Below are positions 33,236 through 39,850 of a stretch of 39,850 nucleotides of DNA, one piece after another; the first letter of the stretch is position 1, and the number at the start of each line of letters is the position of its first letter. The position numbers were made by a program, and so were the translations under genes. The DNA is from Candidatus Magasanikiibacteriota bacterium (GTDB taxonomy: Bacteria > Patescibacteriota > Patescibacteriia > Magasanikbacterales > GWA2-37-8), in assembly GCA_030650025.1 (NCBI GenBank), contig JAUSEN010000015.1:77728-117577 (forward strand), written 5' to 3'. Below the pieces are notes generated by a model that was not told where the DNA came from, did no database searches, and saw only the letters and a list, made by a program, of their open reading frames with translations.

Positions 33236-34498
33236 TTAACGCTTATTTTGCCGCCAATTACCTCTCCTCGACCGCGGGCTATTGCGGCCGCCTGAATAAG
33301 ACCTTTTAAAACCCTGGTGGCTAAACTCTTCTTTAGGCAAAACTATTGGCGCGCGGCGCGGCGGCAAGGCCGGCAAAGCCGCGACCGGCAAAGCTTTTTT
33401 AATTAAGCGCTCGATGCTTTTAATATCGCCGCGCTGGTCTGGCGTCGCGAACGATATCGCTTTACCGCTTTTTCCCGCCCGGCCCGTGCGGCCAATGCGG
33501 TGCACATAATCTTCGGAATTATCCGGCAAATCATAGTTAATCACGAGCTCAATCCCAGTGACGTCAATGCCCCTGGCCGCGATATCAGTCGCGACCAGCA
33601 CTCGGTATTTACCGCTCTTAAACCCGGCCATCGCGTCTTTGCGCTGAGCCAGCGAACGGTTAGAATGTATTTCGGCCGCGCTGTGGCCCATATCCCGAAT
33701 CACTCTTACTATTTTTTTGGCGCCATGTTTGGTGCGAGAAAAAACTAAAACACTGCCGCTATAATCACTTAATAATTTATCAAGCAACTGTAATTTTACC
33801 TCTTTACTAACAATAAAAATTTCATGTTCCACGTTGTTAGCCGTCGTCCCTTGCGGCGCCACTTCAATTCGTAGAGGCAGTGACATATACTCGGCCGCCA
33901 TTTTGGCAATTTCAGTTGGCATGGTCGCCGAAAATAAAAGCGTTTGCCGACCCTTTGGCACCACATTCAATATGCGTTTAATTTCTGGAGCAAAACCAAT
34001 ATCAAACATGCGATCCGCTTCGTCTAAAACTACAATCTTAATATTAGCGAGACTAAGGGTTCGTTGTTTAAGATGATCAGCCAACCTCCCAGGAGTAGCA
34101 ATTATTAAATGCGGCGTACGCCGAATATCCCGAATCTGAAACTGCATACTCGCTCCGCCAATCAAAACCGCGGTTTTAAGGCCGAGCGAATGCCCAATTT
34201 TTTTCAATTCTTCATCTACCTGCAAAGCCAATTCTCTGGTCGGGAGCAGTATCAAACCCTGCCCGCGCAGCTGTGACAAGCGCTGAATCATGGGGATGCC
34301 AAAAGCCAACGTCTTCCCCGTGCCCGTCTGGGCAATGCCAACCAAATCTTTGCCCGTCAAAGCCGCGGGTATGGCTTGGCGCTGAATGGGAGTCGGCGTC
34401 ACAAAATTTAGCCGCGTTAAAATTTCCACCAATTTCGGCGCGATCGTCAGACCATGGAAACCAACTTGTTGCGGCAAAGGTTTTAATTCAGAGTTCAT
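33236..34498 (-). CDS. DEAD-box ATP-dependent RNA helicase
   Basis: PTPIQRQAIPAALTGKDLVGIAQTGTGKTLAF, PTRELALQV, VLDEADRMFDIGF, LLFSATMP, VATDIAARGIDV, HRIGRTGRAG. Confidence 0.97.
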   Translation of the reverse strand: MNSELKPLPQQVGFHGLTIAPKLVEILTRLNFVTPTPIQRQAIPAALTGKDLVGIAQTGTGKTLAFGIPMIQRLSQLRGQGLILLPTRELALQVDEELKKIGHSLGLKTAVLIGGASMQFQIRDIRRTPHLIIATPGRLADHLKQRTLSLANIKIVVLDEADRMFDIGFAPEIKRILNVVPKGRQTLLFSATMPTEIAKMAAEYMSLPLRIEVAPQGTTANNVEHEIFIVSKEVKLQLLDKLLSDYSGSVLVFSRTKHGAKKIVRVIRDMGHSAAEIHSNRSLAQRKDAMAGFKSGKYRVLVATDIAARGIDVTGIELVINYDLPDNSEDYVHRIGRTGRAGKSGKAISFATPDQRGDIKSIERLIKKALPVAALPALPPRRAPIVLPKEEFSHQGFKRSYSGGRNSPRSRRGNWRQNKR

Positions 34499-34513
34499 GT
34501 AAAATACAGATAA

Positions 34514-34545
34514 ATATTAACAAATTTATAGATATTAACAAATTT
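34514..34545. repeat. 14-bp direct repeat ATATTAACAAATTT x2 (period 18) upstream of the helicase
   Basis: Copies at 34514-34527 and 34532-34545. Confidence 0.7.
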
Positions 34546-34597
34546 CTTTTCTTAATCCTAATCCTATCACAAAAACCACTAATAAGCCAGCCATCAC

Positions 34598-35221
34598 TTA
34601 GGTTCGGTGGTCGCGCCTCTCCCACTCAATTAACTTCCCGGCTTTGACTTCCATCTTATCGGCCTTACGGATATAGCGCCAGTTTCTGGGCGGAAAGATT
34701 GCTAAATGCCTGGAATTATCTATTCGCTCGGCCAGAGCAAACAAATCTTCCTCGGCAGTAATCCAATTAGCCCCGTGCTTAGACAAATTATACGGCTCGG
34801 AATACCAGCGCAAAGTTTTCTGGCGGGTTTTATTATCAAAATATTCATGCCAATATGATACCGCTAATTCTCGGACAGTTTTATAAATCGGGTCGCGCCA
34901 ACGCAAAGTCGCGTGGTTCGTCTTACTAATCGCCCCCCACCGCCCCCCGATTTTATACAGAGCCACGACATGATCCCAATCGTCTTTAGTTTTTAAATCC
35001 AAAATCAAAGGCTCCTGGCCATGAAGCCAAAGCGCTGTTGCCGCCACCAGCGCCCCTTCAAAACAATGCATTTTGCCGGCCCGTAATGTCACCCGCGGCG
35101 ACATATATGTTTCTCTTCCCTTTTCGTGATTAATCGGAAAACGATCCAAAAAATTTTGAATCTTAAGAGGCGAAGTTAGCTTCCTAAAAACTGCTCTCTC
35201 CTGGCGTGAAAGGCCAAACAT
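34598..35221 (-). CDS. Hypothetical protein, possible papain/transglutaminase-like fold
   Basis: GKMHCFEGALVAATALWLHGQEPLILDLKTKDDWDHVVALYKIGGRWGAISKTNH has a Cys...His spacing reminiscent of that fold; inference only. Confidence 0.7.
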   Translation of the reverse strand: MFGLSRQERAVFRKLTSPLKIQNFLDRFPINHEKGRETYMSPRVTLRAGKMHCFEGALVAATALWLHGQEPLILDLKTKDDWDHVVALYKIGGRWGAISKTNHATLRWRDPIYKTVRELAVSYWHEYFDNKTRQKTLRWYSEPYNLSKHGANWITAEEDLFALAERIDNSRHLAIFPPRNWRYIRKADKMEVKAGKLIEWERRDHRT

Positions 35222-35234
35222 AAAGAGCTCGAGG

Positions 35235-35795
35235 TTACTTTTTCTTGGCTTTAGATTTCTTTTCCGCCTTTGGCGCTACTTTCTTTTCTTTCTTTCCAAC
35301 CTCTTTCTTACCAAAGTCTTTTTTTATCAAGGCAGGGTCATAAAAATCATCTGACTTAGTTAATTCTGTTTTAACCCCACCCAGCATGGCAATAATCTTA
35401 TCAAGTTTTTGATTTAAAGATTCAAATTGGGCTTTAGACACTCCGCCGCCTTGGTTACCACCACCTTGACTGCCTCCCTGGCCGCCCTGCCTGCCGGCAG
35501 GCATGGCGCCAAAACTAGGTCTGTCATTGCCACCAAAACTTGGTCTCGGGCCTCTTTCAAACGAAGGTTTTCCAGCAAAACGAGCGCTCGGGCCAGCTTG
35601 ATTCTTAAAACAATTACTACAATAAATTGGCCTTTCGCCGGTGGGCTTGAACGGCACTTCACAGTCATTGCCACACTGGCTACAAACAGCTTGAAACATT
35701 GGCCGTGGCCCGCCGCCAAATTTCTTGCCGCCAAATGGCTTACCACCACCGAACCCGCCGCCGCCTTGTCGTTTTTGAAATTTGTCAAAAACCAT
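35235..35795 (-). CDS. CxxC zinc-ribbon protein with Gly-rich and Lys-rich low-complexity regions
   Basis: AVCSQCGNDCEVPFKPTGERPIYCSNCFKNQ; Lys-rich C-terminus. Confidence 0.85.
   Translation of the reverse strand: MVFDKFQKRQGGGGFGGGKPFGGKKFGGGPRPMFQAVCSQCGNDCEVPFKPTGERPIYCSNCFKNQAGPSARFAGKPSFERGPRPSFGGNDRPSFGAMPAGRQGGQGGSQGGGNQGGGVSKAQFESLNQKLDKIIAMLGGVKTELTKSDDFYDPALIKKDFGKKEVGKKEKKVAPKAEKKSKAKKK
35488..35503. repeat. 16-bp perfect palindrome TGCCTGCCGGCAGGCA inside the zinc-ribbon gene
   Basis: Direct reading; encodes the out-of-context MPAGRQGG segment in the host protein. Confidence 0.85.
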
Positions 35796-35804
35796 ATTAT
35801 TAGA

Positions 35805-36050
35805 TTACTTGAATAAAAAGCTCATTTTTTCTGGTCTGGTCAGACGCTTTATCTCCGCTTCACGCTTCCGACCCGTGGCTAGAGTATTATACACCTCTTT
35901 GTAAATTAACTTAACAGGGCGGCGCCCCTTGGTATATTTTGCCCCGGCCTTACCGCTATTATGCGCGCGCAGGCGTTTCTCTAAATTATTCGTACAACCA
36001 GTATAAAGAGTGCCATCCGCGCATTGTAAAATATAAACCGTGTGGCGCAT
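35805..36050 (-). CDS. GIY-YIG domain endonuclease-like protein
   Basis: [48 protein letters not shown]. Confidence 0.95.
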   Translation of the reverse strand: MRHTVYILQCADGTLYTGCTNNLEKRLRAHNSGKAGAKYTKGRRPVKLIYKEVYNTLATGRKREAEIKRLTRPEKMSFLFK

Positions 36051-36063
36051 AAAATATAAAATT

Positions 36064-37515
36064 TTACAATCTCCCTAAATCCAGCGTCTCATCCACTTTA
36101 ATCTGTTTTACAAATTCTGGCGAGTGGCTAATCAAAATAATCGCGCCTTTATATTCATGAATAGCTCTGGCGATCACCGGCAGATGGCGAAAGTTTATAT
36201 GATTAGTGGGTTCGTCGAGAACTAACAGCCCAGGCTTCTCTAATACTAGCTTAGCAAACGATAGCAGTCCTTTCTGGCCTTCAGATAAATTAGCCACGGT
36301 TTGGTCCATCAATTTTCCGGAAATCAAAAATCCGGCCGCCACCGAGCGCGCCTCTTCCTCATGAACACCCGCGCCACAGCTAGATTTTAAAGACTCAAAA
36401 ACCGTATTATCAAAATCCAAAGCCGCGAAATCCTGGCTATAATACCCGACTTTCGCCCCTGCCATAATCTTAACTCCCGGGCTGGTATTATGCACGAGCG
36501 AGCGTAGCAGGGTGCTTTTGCCGATGCCATTGGGCCCGGTTATTAAAAGCCGAGTCTTTTGGCGCATTACTAAATTAACTTCTTTGGCTACCGGCTTATG
36601 ATCTTGAATAATTTTAATTTTATTTATTTGTACGATATTACCCACTATTTCCTGGTTCGGAATTACAAAATCACGAATTGTTTTATCCTCGCGCCTCACG
36701 TCAACTTTATTTTCTTCCATCTCGGCCGCTTCTTCTTTCAACTTCGAAGCTAATTTTCTCATCTTGCCACCTTTGTGCGCAAAAAAGTTAACTTTGTCTT
36801 TTCGATCCTGGATACTTTTTTCCAGTTGCGCGTTTTTCATCTGCTCGCGTTCGATGCGGGCTTTAATTTCTTCGACCACCGAGTAATAGTCGCCGACGTA
36901 AGTCTCAATCTTTTTGGTAAACACATCCAAATAAATAACGCCATCAGTAAAAGAATTCAAAAAATCCGCGTCGTGCGAAATTACTATTACGGTCTTGTCA
37001 TACATCACGAGAAATTGAATCAAGTGGTCAATGCCGGCTTGGTCGAGATTATTGGTCGGCTCATCAAGTAGCAAAATATCCGGGTTTTGAATCAAAGCAA
37101 AGGCTAAAAGCAGGCGCGCCTGTTGCCCGCCCGAGAGCTGCCCCACCACTTTCTCAAACAACACGGAAAAATTAACAGCATCCAGCGCCTTGGCTATCCG
37201 GCTGCGCAGATTGGCCGGCTTTTCGAGAAAAGCCTTGGCAAAATATTCTTCCACGGTTAAAGCCAGATCGCTACGCGCCATCATCTGCCGCGCGCTTCCC
37301 ACTGTTAAACCATTCAAAATATTAACTTGGCCGCTTTGGGGCTGTAGTTCTCGCCTAATTAAACTAAAAATAGTGCTTTTCCCGGCCCCATTTTGCCCCA
37401 TCAAGGTTATTTTCGTGTTATTGCGCACCGTAAAACTAGCCTCGTTTAAAACCGGCTTGGCGTCTTGATATTCAAAACTGACATTATCAAAGCTTAATAT
37501 CACGTTTTCGGCCAT
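36064..37515 (-). CDS. ABC-F family ATPase
   Basis: Two Walker A motifs ([18 protein letters not shown]), two signature/Walker B sets ([45 protein letters not shown]), no TM domain. Confidence 0.95.
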   Translation of the reverse strand: MAENVILSFDNVSFEYQDAKPVLNEASFTVRNNTKITLMGQNGAGKSTIFSLIRRELQPQSGQVNILNGLTVGSARQMMARSDLALTVEEYFAKAFLEKPANLRSRIAKALDAVNFSVLFEKVVGQLSGGQQARLLLAFALIQNPDILLLDEPTNNLDQAGIDHLIQFLVMYDKTVIVISHDADFLNSFTDGVIYLDVFTKKIETYVGDYYSVVEEIKARIEREQMKNAQLEKSIQDRKDKVNFFAHKGGKMRKLASKLKEEAAEMEENKVDVRREDKTIRDFVIPNQEIVGNIVQINKIKIIQDHKPVAKEVNLVMRQKTRLLITGPNGIGKSTLLRSLVHNTSPGVKIMAGAKVGYYSQDFAALDFDNTVFESLKSSCGAGVHEEEARSVAAGFLISGKLMDQTVANLSEGQKGLLSFAKLVLEKPGLLVLDEPTNHINFRHLPVIARAIHEYKGAIILISHSPEFVKQIKVDETLDLGRL

Positions 37516-37546
37516 ACGATTTGTTCGAAATCAAATTAACCACACC

Positions 37547-37575
37547 ATTCTACCTATTTTACAGCAAAAAATCAA
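37547..37575 (-). promoter_or_regulatory. Promoter of the ABC-F gene: TTGATT-N17-TAGAAT
   Basis: Minus strand: ttgatt ttttgctgtaaaatagg tagaat. Confidence 0.6.
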
Positions 37576-37578
37576 GGG

Positions 37579-37610
37579 GTACAGATACTTGTACATACAG
37601 ATACTTGTAC
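37579..37610 (+). promoter_or_regulatory. Operator-like tandem repeat: TACAGATACTTGTAC x2 (15 bp, period 16)
   Basis: Exact copies at 37580-37594 and 37596-37610. The first is part of the inverted repeat GTACA-gatact-TGTAC. The array abuts the csp -35 box. Confidence 0.75.
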
Positions 37611-37639
37611 TTGACAATTTAGTCTAATTATGTTACAAT
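37611..37639 (+). promoter_or_regulatory. Promoter of the cold-shock gene: TTGACA-N17-TACAAT
   Basis: Consensus -35, 17-bp spacing, near-consensus -10. Confidence 0.85.
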
Positions 37640-37720
37640 AAAAGCCTACAAAGTATACCTAGAAACTTAGTCGACCTTCTTCCGATATACAATTTGTATC
37701 ATATTTACTAGTTTTTCCTT

Positions 37721-37924
37721 ATGAAAGGTACTATTAAAACTCTGATTGCCGATAAGCACTTTGGCTTTATCACTCCAGAGGATGGTTCCAAGGACGTGTT
37801 CTTTCACGAGAGCGGCCTCCAGGGCGTTCAATTCGCGGAATTGAAGGCTGGCGATGTCGTTACCTTCGAAGTAGAGCAGTCTGACAAAGGCCCACGCGCA
37901 GTCAACGTGGCTCGCGCCGAATAA
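37721..37924 (+). CDS. Cold-shock domain protein (CspA family)
   Basis: MKGTIKTLIADKHFGFITPEDGSKDVFFHESGLQGVQFAELKAGDVVTFEVEQSDKGPRAVNV. Confidence 0.97.
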   Translation: MKGTIKTLIADKHFGFITPEDGSKDVFFHESGLQGVQFAELKAGDVVTFEVEQSDKGPRAVNVARAE

Positions 37925-37937
37925 TTCTTCGGTCTTT

Positions 37938-37967
37938 AAAACATCCCGGCTAAACCGGGATGTTTTT
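37938..37967. terminator. Rho-independent terminator between convergent genes
   Basis: AAACATCCCGG-ctaaa-CCGGGATGTTTTTTT. Confidence 0.9.
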
Positions 37968-37994
37968 TTATTTTAAAATTAAAATTAGTTCTTT

Positions 37995-39479
37995 TTATTC
38001 CGCCCGCACCACTGTTACCAAAAGCGGCGCGCAGGCGCCACTGGCGTCGCACACGCGTACTTTCGTACTCCCAACCCGGAAGGGATACAGCGTCACGCGG
38101 TAGCCATTCACGGCCGTGCGCGCCACGGTCGTATCATCGCTGATAGCAGTGAGCCCCTGGCAAGTGGACGCTGTCACATCCGCCGTAACGCCGTTTGTTA
38201 AAGTCAAGCTGGGGCTAGTTAACTGCACATTGCCAGCGCTGGAGTCGCAATATAATTTATGGCTAACATTAACCCCGATCGTGCCGCAAGCGTAATCCGG
38301 GTTCACCGGGCATAATTTAAAAATAACCGAACCCGCGCCCTTGCCGGTAATCGTAAAATTATCGCGTTTAATTTCCAAATCAGCGGTCCAAAGGTTGGTC
38401 GGGCTTTCGGACTGGTAATACGATAAAGCAAAATCACTCGGAAAAGGCACATCCACCGACTGGTCAATATCGAGCGTCACAGTCTTAAAAGACCCGCGCA
38501 CCTCGGGCGCTGTCACGCTCTTTTTTACCGTAACCTGCACCAACAGACAATTAGTGTATTCAGCGCAAATTCTTAGAATCGCGTTGCCAGTAGAACGCTT
38601 GGTGGTAAGCAAAATAAGGTTATCAACTACTTTAGTCTTAACAACCGAGGAACTGCTTTTAACCGTCACGCCCGCTCCATTTTCCGTAACCAGCCAAAAA
38701 GTACTGTCCGTTTCCATGCTTACATTCTTCTGGCTCACTGTAAGCACTCCAGAAATCGGCCGCTTTACGCTCACGTGCACATAAGCGCATACTGCCAAAT
38801 TATCACAAATTTTTAGGCTAGTTTCGCCAAGTTCAGCGCCATAAATAGTAACGCGATTGCCATTGACAGCGGCGCGCGCCACCTCCGAATCGCTCACAGC
38901 CGTAAACGTACCACTGCTATTAACAAAAATGTCTTCGCTTTTATATTTGGCGACCACGACATCAATCTCGCTTAGCTTCAGCGCCTTGGCTTTATTGGCT
39001 GTAACTGGACTGACTGGTGGCGTGATGATCTTCTTATTATTAACAATTTTAGATTTATTAGCTGGGGCAACATTAGCTCTGGCAACTTCCGATTCTATTT
39101 TTTTGGCAATTGGCTCGGTAGCGGGTAACGCTCGCTTCGTGGTTTTTTTGCTAACAGTCACATAAGCAAACGCGCAATAAACATCTTGGCTACACACGGT
39201 TACTTTAGCCACGCCTTCCTGGACAGCGATAAGCCCAATCCGCCGCGCGCCATTCATGGTGGCTTTCACGGCTTTAGAATTACTCCATACTGTCAGCCCA
39301 GTACCACTATCCGCCAAGAGCTCGCGCCGCTCACCCACGCCCATTATTATTTCTGTTTCGCTTAATTCTAGAGGTTTAATTTTGGCGGAGGCTCCGCCTA
39401 CGCCTAGCCCCAAAAATGCCAAAACCACCGCCCCGGCAGTTGCTAATATGACTAACTTTTTTGGAAAGATTAATATCAT
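37995..39479 (-). CDS. Secreted protein with about five tandem BIG2-like repeats, each with a Cys pair
   Basis: Signal peptide (KKLVILATAGAVVLAFLGLGVGGASA). Repeats end in VTVCSQDVYCAFAYVTV, LKICDNLAVCAYVHVSV, LRICAEYTNCLLVQVTV, FKLCPVNPDYACGTIGVNV, VRVCDASGACAPLLVTV. Confidence 0.88.
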   Translation of the reverse strand: MILIFPKKLVILATAGAVVLAFLGLGVGGASAKIKPLELSETEIIMGVGERRELLADSGTGLTVWSNSKAVKATMNGARRIGLIAVQEGVAKVTVCSQDVYCAFAYVTVSKKTTKRALPATEPIAKKIESEVARANVAPANKSKIVNNKKIITPPVSPVTANKAKALKLSEIDVVVAKYKSEDIFVNSSGTFTAVSDSEVARAAVNGNRVTIYGAELGETSLKICDNLAVCAYVHVSVKRPISGVLTVSQKNVSMETDSTFWLVTENGAGVTVKSSSSVVKTKVVDNLILLTTKRSTGNAILRICAEYTNCLLVQVTVKKSVTAPEVRGSFKTVTLDIDQSVDVPFPSDFALSYYQSESPTNLWTADLEIKRDNFTITGKGAGSVIFKLCPVNPDYACGTIGVNVSHKLYCDSSAGNVQLTSPSLTLTNGVTADVTASTCQGLTAISDDTTVARTAVNGYRVTLYPFRVGSTKVRVCDASGACAPLLVTVVRAE

Positions 39480-39487
39480 AACCGCGC

Positions 39488-39516
39488 ATTATAGCGCATT
39501 TTTGTGATTCTGTCAA
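39488..39516 (-). promoter_or_regulatory. Full-consensus promoter TTGACA-N17-TATAAT, 8 nt from the ATG
   Basis: Minus strand: ttgaca gaatcacaaaaatgcgc tataat gcgcggtt ATG. Confidence 0.88.
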
Positions 39517-39774
39517 CACCCCTCACCCCAACTTAGCACCGTAGTAAAATATGCTCGTTGTGCACGGGGTAATCTTTGAGGGTTAGTATTTGATCGGGGT
39601 GTAGGATTATAATTTTCATGGTTCACGTTACTATCATAATTTACCACTAATTCAAGCATCGCACAATGGTTAACAAACTTCTAAATAAAGACTCAACATA
39701 ATTAGTCGGATGGCAAGTACCCCTTTTTTAAGACACTTTTTTTACCTTTGAATTAATAAATATTGGGATTCAGA

Positions 39775-39792
39775 TGCCGCGACAGCGGCATA
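39775..39792. other. Short hairpin ATGCCGC-gaca-GCGGCAT in a noncoding region
   Basis: Perfect 7-bp arms, followed on + by attttaatacctgttttt. Confidence 0.5.
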
Positions 39793-39850
39793 TTTTAATA
39801 CCTGTTTTTGTCTAAATATAAATGGCGACATTTTGAGCGCGGAGTGGATT

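Noticed and set aside
35414-35788. ORFs overlapping the zinc-ribbon gene in other frames
   Set aside because: The -strand CxxC frame (35235-35795) has the clear zinc-ribbon motif; the others are out-of-frame readings of Gly-rich repetitive DNA.
1-39850. tRNA, rRNA, prophage, integrase or toxin-antitoxin loci
   Set aside because: None recognised by eye; no integrase/transposase, phage structural cluster (the tail-fibre-like adhesin stands alone) or TA pair was seen. tRNAscan/cmscan could not be run.

Overview
The window looks like a chromosomal segment of a Patescibacteria/CPR-type bacterium. This is inferred from gene content and style; no taxonomic search was possible. Most of it is compactly packed minus-strand genes. 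Housekeeping genes include metG, rsmI, a cysteine desulfurase, archaeal-type proS, uppP, pgi, a DEAD-box helicase, an ABC-F ATPase and a cold-shock protein. A large surface/secreted block (about 8.5-20.1 kb) holds a cupredoxin-like lipoprotein, two membrane-anchored cohesin-like proteins, a dockerin-terminated protein and a 1981-aa Ser/Thr/Gly-rich repetitive adhesin. An energy operon (about 24.1-29.3 kb) encodes flavodoxin, a 2-oxoacid:ferredoxin oxidoreductase and an ADP-forming acyl-CoA synthetase. A plus-strand envelope operon follows (about 29.3-33.2 kb). The most unusual signals are: (1) a GC-rich one-gene cassette at about 22.74-23.37 kb, with its own promoter, a Shine-Dalgarno (SD) hairpin and mutually exclusive downstream hairpins; (2) several sigma-70-like promoters whose -10 box lies only 6-8 nt from the start codon, implying leaderless mRNAs; (3) a cohesin/dockerin cluster next to a giant adhesin; (4) a secreted protein with five repeats, each carrying a cysteine pair; (5) several short palindromic or MITE-like repeats, one of them in-frame inside a gene; (6) a tandem operator-like repeat upstream of the csp promoter.
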